The notes beneath the pieces were generated by a model. The model searched no databases. It had not been told where the DNA came from and was given only the letters and a program-made list of their open reading frames with translations. A stretch of 24,533 nucleotides of DNA from Bacteroidales bacterium (GTDB lineage Bacteria > Bacteroidota > Bacteroidia > Bacteroidales > FEN-979), in NCBI GenBank assembly GCA_023229525.1, contig JALNZC010000054.1:1-24533 (forward strand), read 5' to 3'. This document shows, in pieces, positions 8,261 through 15,449 of this stretch (within the stretch, counting starts at the first letter, position 1; every line of letters starts with the position of its first letter). Made by a program: the position numbers and the translations under genes.

Positions 8261-10447
8261 ATGCTACCTAGAAAAGCAATTTGTATTGCACTTTTTGGCC
8301 TTGGTTTTTTTTCCATCGGGATGCAGATTTACCTGATGCGTGAATTCCTGACGGTTTTTTATGGTAATGAACTTATTCTTGGTGTCGTATTGGCAATCTG
8401 GATTCTGTTTACCGGAACCGGGGCATTTTTGGTAAAATTGTTTAATCCATTGAAGATCAGGAAGGGAATCATCCTGCTTTTGATGATGGTTTTATCAAGT
8501 CTTCCGGTTTTTATGCAGGTTGGTCTTGACCAGTTTAAAGCCTGGATCATTCCGTATGGAAGTATGGTCGGTCTTTGGGAAATTATTTGCATAGGAGGCC
8601 TTATCCAGCTTCCTTTTTGCATTATCAATGGGTTCCTTTTTTCAGCATTAAGTATGATGCTATCCAATTCAGTTGAGGTCGGATCACCTTTTCCTGAAAT
8701 TCTGACGGGTGACAGTTCTCCAATGAACTCCGGCAATCAGCTCGGAATAGCATATTCATTCGAATCGCTTGGGAGCATGGTGGCAGGTGCACTGGTAAAT
8801 TTTCTCTTGCTTTGGTATTTTAATACTTATCAAAGTATGACAATGCTTACGATAGGATTTCTCGTAATGATAATGATATATGCCTGTCTGATGAGCAGCC
8901 GGTTTCACTTTCTTCTCGTCACTCTTTTTTCAGCCATCTTTACCGGCTATCTTTTATTTTTTGATTTTCAGGGATTTTCTGACAAGATGCGATATCCCAA
9001 ACAGCATATTCTCGCCAACCAGGGAACCCCGTACGGCCAGGTGGTGATCACGAAAAATGAGAACCAGTTTAATTTTTTCGAGAACGGATTGTTGTTGTTC
9101 TCCTCCGGTAATGAGATCAGTAATGAGGAGAATGTTCATTATGCCATGGTACAACATCCCAATCCTGAAAACATCCTTTTGATATCGGGTGGATTTTCCG
9201 GTACGCTGACCGAAATCCTTAAATACAAACCAGTAGTTGTTGATTATGTTGAATTGAATTCTGCCTTGATCGGTATTGCTTCGCGATATACACGCCAGCT
9301 TGAGCATCCTTCAATCAGGATGCATGAAATGGATGCCCGGAGATTTTTAAACAGGACGTCAAATTCCTATGATGTCGTACTGGTCAATCTGCCGGCGCCG
9401 TCCACACTCCAATTGAATCGCTATTATTCAATAGAATTTTTAAATGAGGTAAAAAAGAAAATGAGACCTGGCGCCGTTATCGCTTATAGTCTTCCAACCA
9501 GTTGGGAATATGTAAGCGAACAGGCCGGTAAGTTAAATTCTGTGCTCTGGAATACGTTGAAAAAATATTTCACCTTTGTTTTGATCCTTCCGGGAGGGCG
9601 AAACTATTTCCTGGCTTCCGATTCTCTGCTTTCCTTGAATATCCCCGGTTTAATTCAAAAAAGAGGTATCGAAACGGCTTATGTTAACCAGTATTACATT
9701 GATGCCGGGCAATTAAAGGAAAGGTCAGCTTACGTTACAGGTTCTATTACCCCTTCAGAGACTGTCAACCGCGCTTTCACCCCGGTTGCTGTCTGGTATC
9801 AGATGTCATGGTGGCTGAGTTATTTTAATATCTCACATGGTCTGATCCTGTTCATTTCCCTGATCATCCTGATAATTCTGTTGACAACCCTCAATCCATT
9901 AAGCGCGGGGCTTTTTGCTGGAGGATTCACATTGATCTCGGCAGAAATCATCCTCATCTTCGGGTTACAGATTTTATGCGGCTACCTTTTCCAGGCGATC
10001 GGAGCGATCATTATGATTTTCATGCTTGGACTTGCGGCGGGGTCAGGTATACGTTTAAAAAATCAATACCGGGATACTGTCCTTTTATATGGTGGTCTTC
10101 AGGTTTCACTTGCCATTTTCGCCATCCTGGTCCCAATGACTATATTGTTGTTGAGCCATTTTATGCCAACCGGCTGGGTTATCAATTTTGTTTTTGCAAT
10201 TTTGGCATTTTCAGCAGCATTTATTGTCGGCATGGAATACCGCCTTGCTGCAATATTGTCGAGGAAAACACTGCAAAAAGTCGTTGCAGGGAACTATTCT
10301 GCTGAAATGTTCGGTTCTGCTATTGGCGCTTTTACAGTGACTTTATTCCTCATTCCTTCTATAGGGATATTATATACCGGTATCTTCCTGGCTGCCTTGA
10401 ACCTAACCGCTGCCGGTACATTTTTCCTGATGCGAAAGAAAGTTTAG
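8261..10447 (+). CDS. Polytopic membrane protein with central spermidine-synthase-like domain
   Basis: 728 aa. About seven hydrophobic segments span residues ~5-235 (first ICIALFGLGFFSIGMQIYLM), a soluble Rossmann-like domain covers ~245-440, and about seven more segments cover ~515-725, an overall MFS-like layout. The soluble part resembles spermidine synthases: NILLISGGFSGTLTEIL (from N304), a VDYVELN strand-end acid and YYSIEFLNEVKKKMRPGAVI. The usual GGGDGG loop is GGFSG, and the segment that normally reads D-x-x-DP reads VNLPAPS (N376, A379). The aspartates needed for aminopropyl transfer are therefore missing, and polyamine synthesis is unlikely. SAM or nucleotide binding remains possible. 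It is a single-gene unit with its own predicted promoter, convergent with 10474-11580. Confidence 0.75.
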   Translation: MLPRKAICIALFGLGFFSIGMQIYLMREFLTVFYGNELILGVVLAIWILFTGTGAFLVKLFNPLKIRKGIILLLMMVLSSLPVFMQVGLDQFKAWIIPYGSMVGLWEIICIGGLIQLPFCIINGFLFSALSMMLSNSVEVGSPFPEILTGDSSPMNSGNQLGIAYSFESLGSMVAGALVNFLLLWYFNTYQSMTMLTIGFLVMIMIYACLMSSRFHFLLVTLFSAIFTGYLLFFDFQGFSDKMRYPKQHILANQGTPYGQVVITKNENQFNFFENGLLLFSSGNEISNEENVHYAMVQHPNPENILLISGGFSGTLTEILKYKPVVVDYVELNSALIGIASRYTRQLEHPSIRMHEMDARRFLNRTSNSYDVVLVNLPAPSTLQLNRYYSIEFLNEVKKKMRPGAVIAYSLPTSWEYVSEQAGKLNSVLWNTLKKYFTFVLILPGGRNYFLASDSLLSLNIPGLIQKRGIETAYVNQYYIDAGQLKERSAYVTGSITPSETVNRAFTPVAVWYQMSWWLSYFNISHGLILFISLIILIILLTTLNPLSAGLFAGGFTLISAEIILIFGLQILCGYLFQAIGAIIMIFMLGLAAGSGIRLKNQYRDTVLLYGGLQVSLAIFAILVPMTILLLSHFMPTGWVINFVFAILAFSAAFIVGMEYRLAAILSRKTLQKVVAGNYSAEMFGSAIGAFTVTLFLIPSIGILYTGIFLAALNLTAAGTFFLMRKKV

Positions 10448-10473
10448 CTGATCTTTAACACCACCGATTCGTT

Positions 10474-11580
10474 TCAGGTAAAGGCACAATCGGCATCTCC
10501 ATCTTGAATATTGTATTTATTCTCTTTAATAATATTATTCAATACATTAGAAATCAAGTATTGTCTCTCTATTTTCTTTTTATAGATGCTAATCGTTTTT
10601 TTGGTTGATAAATATTTTACGAGTTCAGGATGGAATGTAGAGAAAGTATCAATTCTCCAATTAAGAATATGAATATCAATAATTTTGATTACATGAGTCA
10701 GTGCACCTTTTTCCATATAACAATATGGTAGTTTTAAAATGCGATTTCTTTTCGTTAAAATTAGAAATGCCACCAATTCATCCAAATTATTTCGCACTTT
10801 CAAACAATAAAAGTCAAACGATTTGTCAACAGATGAAAAATAATATCTTTGACTATCGAAGTCTTTTGTTGGTTTTGAAAGAATCCATGGATAATCAATA
10901 ATCCAATTTAATTCATTAATACCTCTTTTAAAAAGCGCTCTATCCTGAAATCTGGAAATGAATTTTCCGGTTTCATTATCAAGGTGATTAACATATTCTA
11001 ATTTAACAGGAGGAAGTTTATTTTTACAAAATAAGAATCTTAAATCGAGCAAGGAATTTAAAAAAGCATCAATAACTTTGAGGAACGCTTTGATTTTTTG
11101 GAATATTCTTTTCTTTGGAGGTAAAATTGTCTGTAAATTCATTCGGATGTATAACCTAATCCCACTTTTTATAAGAGGGCTACCAAATGCGCCGGTTTTA
11201 TTGTAAATTTTTTTTGTGAGAGGAACAAATTCGGTCGACAAAATTTTATTATCCCAAAGCATTAATGCCTTTCTGATAAGTTGTTCTCCAATTCCTTTCC
11301 CTCTTACGGAAGAATCTACCCAAAAACAAGAAAGCCAACCGCACTTATATGATTTTTCATTTGATAAAAATAATCTATCTGGTAAAACCCCTAAATAACC
11401 TACTATATCATTTTCTGTATAGACTAATATAAGGAGTATATCGTCCTTATCTGCTCGTGGATTTTTTATGTGAGAAATAGCTCTATGTTTAGTAATTGGA
11501 AGAGTTTTCAATCTAAAATACTCATCTGAGTTAATAAACTTCTCAAGCCCTTCTTTATTCAATATTTTAAAATCAATCAT
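10474..11580 (-). CDS. GNAT-family N-acetyltransferase, AT-rich cassette gene
   Basis: 368 aa. Residues ~1-140 form a GNAT domain with strand IVGYLGVLPDRLF, CFWVDSSVRGKGIGEQLIRKA (acetyl-CoA pyrophosphate loop RGKGIG, 93-98) and a KKIYNKTGAFGSP ending. Residues ~150-368 look like a second, divergent acyltransferase-like half and end in DGDADCAFT. Two-part proteins of this kind are often found with surface-polysaccharide genes, where they acylate amino-sugars; the substrate here is unknown. The ATG (11578-11580) overlaps the stop of the upstream deacetylase by one base (TAATG), so the two are translationally coupled. A hand-counted line inside it (11041-11100) is 32% G+C, against 47% for a line counted in addB (5461-5520). 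This suggests horizontal acquisition. Confidence 0.75.
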   Translation of the reverse strand: MIDFKILNKEGLEKFINSDEYFRLKTLPITKHRAISHIKNPRADKDDILLILVYTENDIVGYLGVLPDRLFLSNEKSYKCGWLSCFWVDSSVRGKGIGEQLIRKALMLWDNKILSTEFVPLTKKIYNKTGAFGSPLIKSGIRLYIRMNLQTILPPKKRIFQKIKAFLKVIDAFLNSLLDLRFLFCKNKLPPVKLEYVNHLDNETGKFISRFQDRALFKRGINELNWIIDYPWILSKPTKDFDSQRYYFSSVDKSFDFYCLKVRNNLDELVAFLILTKRNRILKLPYCYMEKGALTHVIKIIDIHILNWRIDTFSTFHPELVKYLSTKKTISIYKKKIERQYLISNVLNNIIKENKYNIQDGDADCAFT

Positions 11581-12608
11581 TATCTTTTAATTATATTCTT
11601 TCCCAAAAAAGCTTTAAAAACAAAATATAATAATTCTGAGTTATAGATTTCTTTTGCTGTTAAATAATCCATTTCAAAAGAAATGCGTTGAAAGTGGTTA
11701 GAAAAAATTTCTTTCTTCTGGCCGGCGCAACCAAAAGAAATATCCGCTATATTATCATTATAAACTTTGTTAAAAAATTGTTTTGATACTTTATAATCAG
11801 TAAATGGAAACGAAAAGGTTTTATAATCCAATGAAAATCGGGCACAAATACTTTCAATACTGCCTTTTGTTTGTCTGATTTGTTCGCCAAAATCTATAAA
11901 ACGATATTCTGGGTGATCAATGCTATGAGCACCAAAAAAAAAACCTTTATTTTTAAGAGAATGAATTTGGTTGCTTGTTAAATATGGTTTATGAATTGAA
12001 AGATATTCCTTAAAATTATAATTTATCAGAGTAGCAAAATCATCTAAATAATTTTTATTCTGATACAAAATTGATAAAAACAATTTAGATATATCTTTTG
12101 TTCTATTAGAATGAGTAGAAACCCAATCAATCACTTTTTTGTCTGAAATTAGTTTTGGGTTATTTACTAAATAATCTATCAACAAACTTGCTTTATATCT
12201 GTAAAACAGATCCTTATTGTCAATAAAATCACTATTTAAAAAGCAGATTGCAGGAATTCCTTTTTGAATCAAAATAGGAGCAATAATATCATGGAATTCT
12301 TTCAATCCATCATCAAATGTTAAGAAGAATGATGGTTTTACGGGACGTTTATTATTCCGTGCTAATTCTTGAAATTCTATATAATCTAATGGTTTAAACA
12401 CTTTTAATAAAAAATCTAAATCATGCATAAACCTTTTCACACTCTTTATTGAGTATAAATGCCGAATATGAGGTACGTTTTCATCTGAAATTATGTGATA
12501 AAAAGGAATAATCAACATCTGATTAGTTATATTTAACAGCAATCTTGTGGGAACAAAACTTCCTATTTTATAGAATGTCTTTATAAATATATTTCTGAAT
12601 CCTGACAT
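11580..12608 (-). CDS. Polysaccharide deacetylase (NodB-homology) family protein
   Basis: 342 aa. Motif 1 TFDDG (97-101) supplies the catalytic base and metal aspartate. Motif 2 is GAHSIDHP, with metal ligands H228 and H232. A motif-3-like FSFPFTDY follows. These define carbohydrate esterase 4 enzymes, which remove N-acetyl groups from polysaccharides or peptidoglycan using a divalent metal. The extra ~120 residues between motifs 1 and 2 (NKDLFYRYKASLL...) resemble insertions in deacetylases encoded with capsule and O-antigen genes. No clear signal peptide is visible, although the N terminus is hydrophobic and basic. The gene is strongly AT-rich (two hand-counted lines, 11581-11640 and 12001-12060, are 18% G+C) and coupled to the GNAT gene. 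A group II intron remnant lies directly upstream. Confidence 0.85.
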   Translation of the reverse strand: MSGFRNIFIKTFYKIGSFVPTRLLLNITNQMLIIPFYHIISDENVPHIRHLYSIKSVKRFMHDLDFLLKVFKPLDYIEFQELARNNKRPVKPSFFLTFDDGLKEFHDIIAPILIQKGIPAICFLNSDFIDNKDLFYRYKASLLIDYLVNNPKLISDKKVIDWVSTHSNRTKDISKLFLSILYQNKNYLDDFATLINYNFKEYLSIHKPYLTSNQIHSLKNKGFFFGAHSIDHPEYRFIDFGEQIRQTKGSIESICARFSLDYKTFSFPFTDYKVSKQFFNKVYNDNIADISFGCAGQKKEIFSNHFQRISFEMDYLTAKEIYNSELLYFVFKAFLGKNIIKR

Positions 12609-12631
12609 TTTATTTTATTACATCTCACTTA

Positions 12632-12704
12632 GTTGGGTCACACAAGGGAGTTTCATCCCTATGTTCCCTAGAACCGTACATGAACTTCTCGATTCTTACG
12701 GCTC
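12632..12704 (-). mobile_element. Group II intron remnant: domain V plus domain VI
   Basis: On the minus strand 12704-12671 forms a 34-nt domain V: stem GAGCCGTA with TACGGTTC, upper stem GAAT/GTTC, GAGA tetraloop and a two-base bulge (AU). It includes the catalytic AGC triad. After a 2-nt linker, a plausible domain VI follows: GGG (12668-12666) pairs with CCC (12637-12635) and AGGGA with TCCCT, leaving unpaired A12638 as candidate branch point 7 nt from a predicted 3' end ...CCCAAC at 12632. Domains I-IV and the reverse transcriptase ORF are absent: fewer than 130 bp separate domain V from the radical SAM gene. This is a 5'-truncated fragment and cannot splice by itself. Confidence 0.85.
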
Positions 12705-12718
12705 TTCCGGTTCAATCA

Positions 12719-12726
12719 CAAATGTA
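12719..12726 (-). promoter_or_regulatory. Possible -7 element reading into the intron remnant and deacetylase
   Basis: The minus strand reads TACATTTG, an exact TAnnTTTG match, 15 bp upstream of domain V. No TTTG-like -33 element sits at the right distance. If used, the deacetylase/GNAT transcript would carry the folded domain V-VI structure in its leader. Confidence 0.25.
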
Positions 12727-12785
12727 TAAAAACATTATGGATAGCCTCTTTCTCATTTTAATTTCTCAAAACTTCAAATTTTTAG

Positions 12786-12793
12786 TAACTTTG
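12786..12793 (+). promoter_or_regulatory. Predicted -7 promoter element (TAACTTTG) for the radical SAM gene
   Basis: Exact TAnnTTTG match 34 bp upstream of the start at 12828. The expected -33 position (12762-12765) holds TTTC, a partial match with 20-bp spacing. The leader would be about 25-30 nt. Confidence 0.5.
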
Positions 12794-12827
12794 TGTTAGA
12801 CAGATTCAACATCCACCCGGTATTATA

Positions 12828-13994
12828 TTGAAATCCTTGAAAAAGATCTCAAAACGTCAATTTTTCCGGTCAGGGCTGATCGGTATGGGAGCCATGGTGG
12901 CCGGATTGCAATCGGTTGAAGGATTGGCAAAAACACTCATCAATATGGGAGAAACAAAAATGCCTCCTTCTGGAGGCCTTGGTAAATTCAGCAAGGAATC
13001 TCTTTATTTTGTTGTTACACCTAAAGGGGTCAAATGTCAGATTTGCCCCAATAATTGTATCCTGCGGGAAGGGATGGACAGTATTTGCCGAACACATGTG
13101 GTAAAAGATGAAAAACTTTATACCATCGCTTATGGCAATCCCTGTTCGGCAAACATTGACCCCATCGAAAAAAAACCATTGTTTCATTATCTCCCGTCAT
13201 CGAAGAGTTACTCTATAGCCACTGCCGGATGCAATCTTGCCTGCCTTAATTGTCAGAATTGGGAGATATCCCAACAGAGTCCGAAATTTACCCAGAATAT
13301 CGAATTATTTCCCGCCCAGGTAGTCGATGAAGCCATCAACAGAGGGTGCAGATCCATTGCTTACACCTATTCCGAACCCATCGCATTTTATGAATATACG
13401 TTTGATACAGCGCGACTTGCCAGAGCCAGAGGAATAAAGAACCTGCTCATCTCCAATGGATATATCAATGAAAAGCCGTTGCGTGACCTGGCCAAATATA
13501 TTGATGCAGCCAACATTAACCTGAAATCATTCAACGAGGATATCTACGCTAAATTAAATGGGGGAAGTCTGCAACCCATTTTGAATACCTTGAAAATTCT
13601 TAAGGAACAAGGAGTCTGGCTGGAGATTACCAACCTGATTGTCCCAGGTTGGACAGATGATATGTCCATGATTAAGGAAATGTGTGATTGGCTGGTGAAA
13701 AATGGCTTTGCTGACACTCCTTTGCATTTCAGTCGTTTCTTTCCCTTACACAAACTCACCAGTCTCCCGTATACTCCATTACTGACCCTTGAAAGAGCTC
13801 ATGAAATCGCATTGAAAGTTGGAATTAAATATGTTTATATTGGTAATGTCCCAGGCACATTGGCAGAAAACACCTATTGCCCTAAATGTAAAAAAATGGT
13901 GCTTGAGCGTAAGGGGTTTACAATTCTTACGAATAATCTGAAAAATGCGACCTGCAAATTCTGCGGTACCGTCATTGCAGGAGTATGGGGATAG
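12828..13994 (+). CDS. amrS: AmmeMemoRadiSam system radical SAM enzyme with Tat-like N terminus
   Basis: 388 aa. The radical SAM cluster motif is C135-x3-C139-x2-C142 in AGCNLACLNCQNWEIS. It is preceded by a cysteine-rich segment (C70, C73, C77, C87) and the family-typical YGNPCSANIDPIEKKPLFHYLP. The C terminus has paired CPKC (351-354) and CKFC (376-379) likely to bind another cluster or zinc. These are hallmarks of the radical SAM member of the AMMECR1/MEMO1/radical SAM trio, whose substrate is unknown. Residues 8-27 (SKRQFF, then GLIGMGAMVAGL) resemble a Tat signal with K-R in place of R-R, suggesting export of the folded protein. The start is a TTG; the first in-frame ATG (12885) would remove the signal. 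The gene ends one base from the convergent stop at 13996. Confidence 0.88.
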   Translation: MKSLKKISKRQFFRSGLIGMGAMVAGLQSVEGLAKTLINMGETKMPPSGGLGKFSKESLYFVVTPKGVKCQICPNNCILREGMDSICRTHVVKDEKLYTIAYGNPCSANIDPIEKKPLFHYLPSSKSYSIATAGCNLACLNCQNWEISQQSPKFTQNIELFPAQVVDEAINRGCRSIAYTYSEPIAFYEYTFDTARLARARGIKNLLISNGYINEKPLRDLAKYIDAANINLKSFNEDIYAKLNGGSLQPILNTLKILKEQGVWLEITNLIVPGWTDDMSMIKEMCDWLVKNGFADTPLHFSRFFPLHKLTSLPYTPLLTLERAHEIALKVGIKYVYIGNVPGTLAENTYCPKCKKMVLERKGFTILTNNLKNATCKFCGTVIAGVWG

Positions 13995-13995
13995 T

Positions 13996-15171
13996 TTAAT
14001 GCCAGATGTTCCGGATATCGAGATAAACAGGCAAATGATCTGAAAATCCGCCGGTATAGCGTGGGCCAACATATGTCCGGCTGGGTTTATCCCCAAAATA
14101 TGCTGGGTCTTCATTGAGTAAAAATCCAGCTTTATAGATATGGGCATCTTGATAATTGACCAATAAACCATTTTTTCCCAGTAAAAGGGTTTTTGAGATG
14201 ATGAATTGATCGAGTATACTCCATTGTCCCCGGAATTTATGAGAACCTTCCCTGCTCGTTTTGGGTGCCATAAGGTTCACCAGGTCGCAATCACCGGCCA
14301 TTGCGGAGTCGGAACGGGCGCCAAGCAATTCCAACAAACTTTCCGAATAGGGTTCATCGTTGAAATCGCCCATGATCAGGATGTTTGATAACTTGCAAGT
14401 GGTACCACCAGGCACCGACGCGTTATGTTTGATAATTGACGGTTGAAAATTATTCTTTGCTTCTGGTTGCAAACCCCTTGTGTTCATCTGAATCGAGTCA
14501 ATAAGACAGCGTAAAACAGAGGCAACATAATTTCTTCTGGGCTGCGATTCCAGTGTCCCACCGCGTCGCGAAGGCCAGTGATTGACGAACAATGTCAGCG
14601 TATCGTTTCCCGATAAAATACCTTGGACCAGCAATATCTCCCTCGTTTGCGACAAGGTATCGAATGGGAACCGGATGCTGACACTCCGGCTGAAGATTGG
14701 TTTGAAGCGATCGGGACGATATAAAAGCGCCACATCCACTCCCCTTAAATCGGGAGATTCATGATGGATAAATTTATATTTCCAGGCTTTTAGCGGTGTT
14801 TCGTAAATAAGTTTATTCATTACATACCGGTTTTCAACTTCACACATACCCACTATCACCGGCGCTTCCCAGCCACCGATCGAAAGCAGGGTTTTTGCAA
14901 CATGGTTCAGTTTGATCCTGAATTTTGAAAAAGTCCAGTGCATTGCCCCACGGGAGGTAAATTCATCGTCTAGTTTTGTGGAGTCATCATAGGGATCATA
15001 TAAGTTTTCGACATTCCAGAAAACTATCCTGACATTTTGACTTGTTATTTTTAATGAATCTAAATTGGCATGATTTTCGACTTTGGAAATCCAATGACTT
15101 TTTGACAGGATTAAACCCGGTGCAACGAACCCGATCAAGCCAAGAAGAAGGAATGAAAAAGCAGCTTTCAT
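13996..15171 (-). CDS. Exported endonuclease/exonuclease/phosphatase family protein
   Basis: 391 aa. Residues ~3-22 are a hydrophobic signal peptide or anchor. The EEP fold motifs are complete: FWNVENLYD (N53), GMCEVEN (E111), DLRGVDVALLYRP, FVNHWPSRRGG, LIMGDFNDEP and the terminal SDHLPVYLDI (D378, H379). This set supports metal-dependent phosphodiester hydrolysis, on extracellular or periplasmic DNA/RNA or on phospho-substrates; similar Bacteroidota proteins are annotated only as endonuclease/exonuclease/phosphatase. The gene is monocistronic and runs divergently from the htrA-rpoD pair across a 278-bp spacer. No exact TAnnTTTG was found on its upstream side (AATATTTG is one base off, just upstream of the ATG). 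Confidence 0.85.
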   Translation of the reverse strand: MKAAFSFLLLGLIGFVAPGLILSKSHWISKVENHANLDSLKITSQNVRIVFWNVENLYDPYDDSTKLDDEFTSRGAMHWTFSKFRIKLNHVAKTLLSIGGWEAPVIVGMCEVENRYVMNKLIYETPLKAWKYKFIHHESPDLRGVDVALLYRPDRFKPIFSRSVSIRFPFDTLSQTREILLVQGILSGNDTLTLFVNHWPSRRGGTLESQPRRNYVASVLRCLIDSIQMNTRGLQPEAKNNFQPSIIKHNASVPGGTTCKLSNILIMGDFNDEPYSESLLELLGARSDSAMAGDCDLVNLMAPKTSREGSHKFRGQWSILDQFIISKTLLLGKNGLLVNYQDAHIYKAGFLLNEDPAYFGDKPSRTYVGPRYTGGFSDHLPVYLDIRNIWH

Positions 15172-15282
15172 TGTTCAAATATTTAGTTATTTAGTGCAAC
15201 TTATTCACTGAAAAGTGTGTCTTTTATACATCAACTCCTTAATCGGGATGAATAACAAAAAGTAATACATCAGGGTCAGTTT

Positions 15283-15319
15283 TTAACTTTTTTTTAACAG
15301 GAGATTAACACATTTTAAC
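15283..15319. promoter_or_regulatory. Four helically phased TTAAC elements upstream of htrA-rpoD
   Basis: TTAAC occurs at 15283, 15294, 15305 and 15315, spaced 11, 11 and 10 bp, each within or next to a T-run. Two belong to identical TTTTAACAG copies (15292-15300 and 15313-15321), 21 bp apart. The array ends 34 bp before a candidate -35/-33 box. It could be a multimeric activator site or a phased-tract bend. Confidence 0.4.
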
Positions 15320-15352
15320 AGCAGAAATAAAAATATTGGTTGATTCTTTGCG

Positions 15353-15381
15353 TTTGACAGCAGAATAAATAAAAATAAGAT
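15353..15381 (+). promoter_or_regulatory. Candidate promoter for htrA-rpoD
   Basis: TTTGACA (15353-15359) satisfies both a Bacteroidota -33 TTTG and a classical TTGACA -35. TAAGAT (15376-15381) starts 16 bp after TTGACA and 19 bp after TTTG, but does not match TAnnTTTG well. The leader would be about 60 nt. Confidence 0.35.
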
Positions 15382-15449
15382 ATTAGCATTTTAAAGTAAA
15401 AAAGAGCAAACCGGATAGCTGATCTGGTAATATAAATGGGAGAAGCATT

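Noticed and set aside
8954..9307. 117-aa minus-strand open frame inside the spermidine-synthase-like gene, and a similar one at 8359-8736
   Set aside because: Both are shadows of a well-supported membrane protein gene on the plus strand.
12632..12827. Possible reverse transcriptase/maturase gene accompanying the group II intron domains
   Set aside because: Fewer than 130 bp separate domain V from the radical SAM gene, and no RT-like protein is encoded in any frame.
13779..14171. 130-aa minus-strand open frame spanning the convergent ends of the radical SAM and EEP genes
   Set aside because: It overlaps the conserved C-terminal cysteine motifs of the radical SAM enzyme and the EEP catalytic end, so it is a chance frame.
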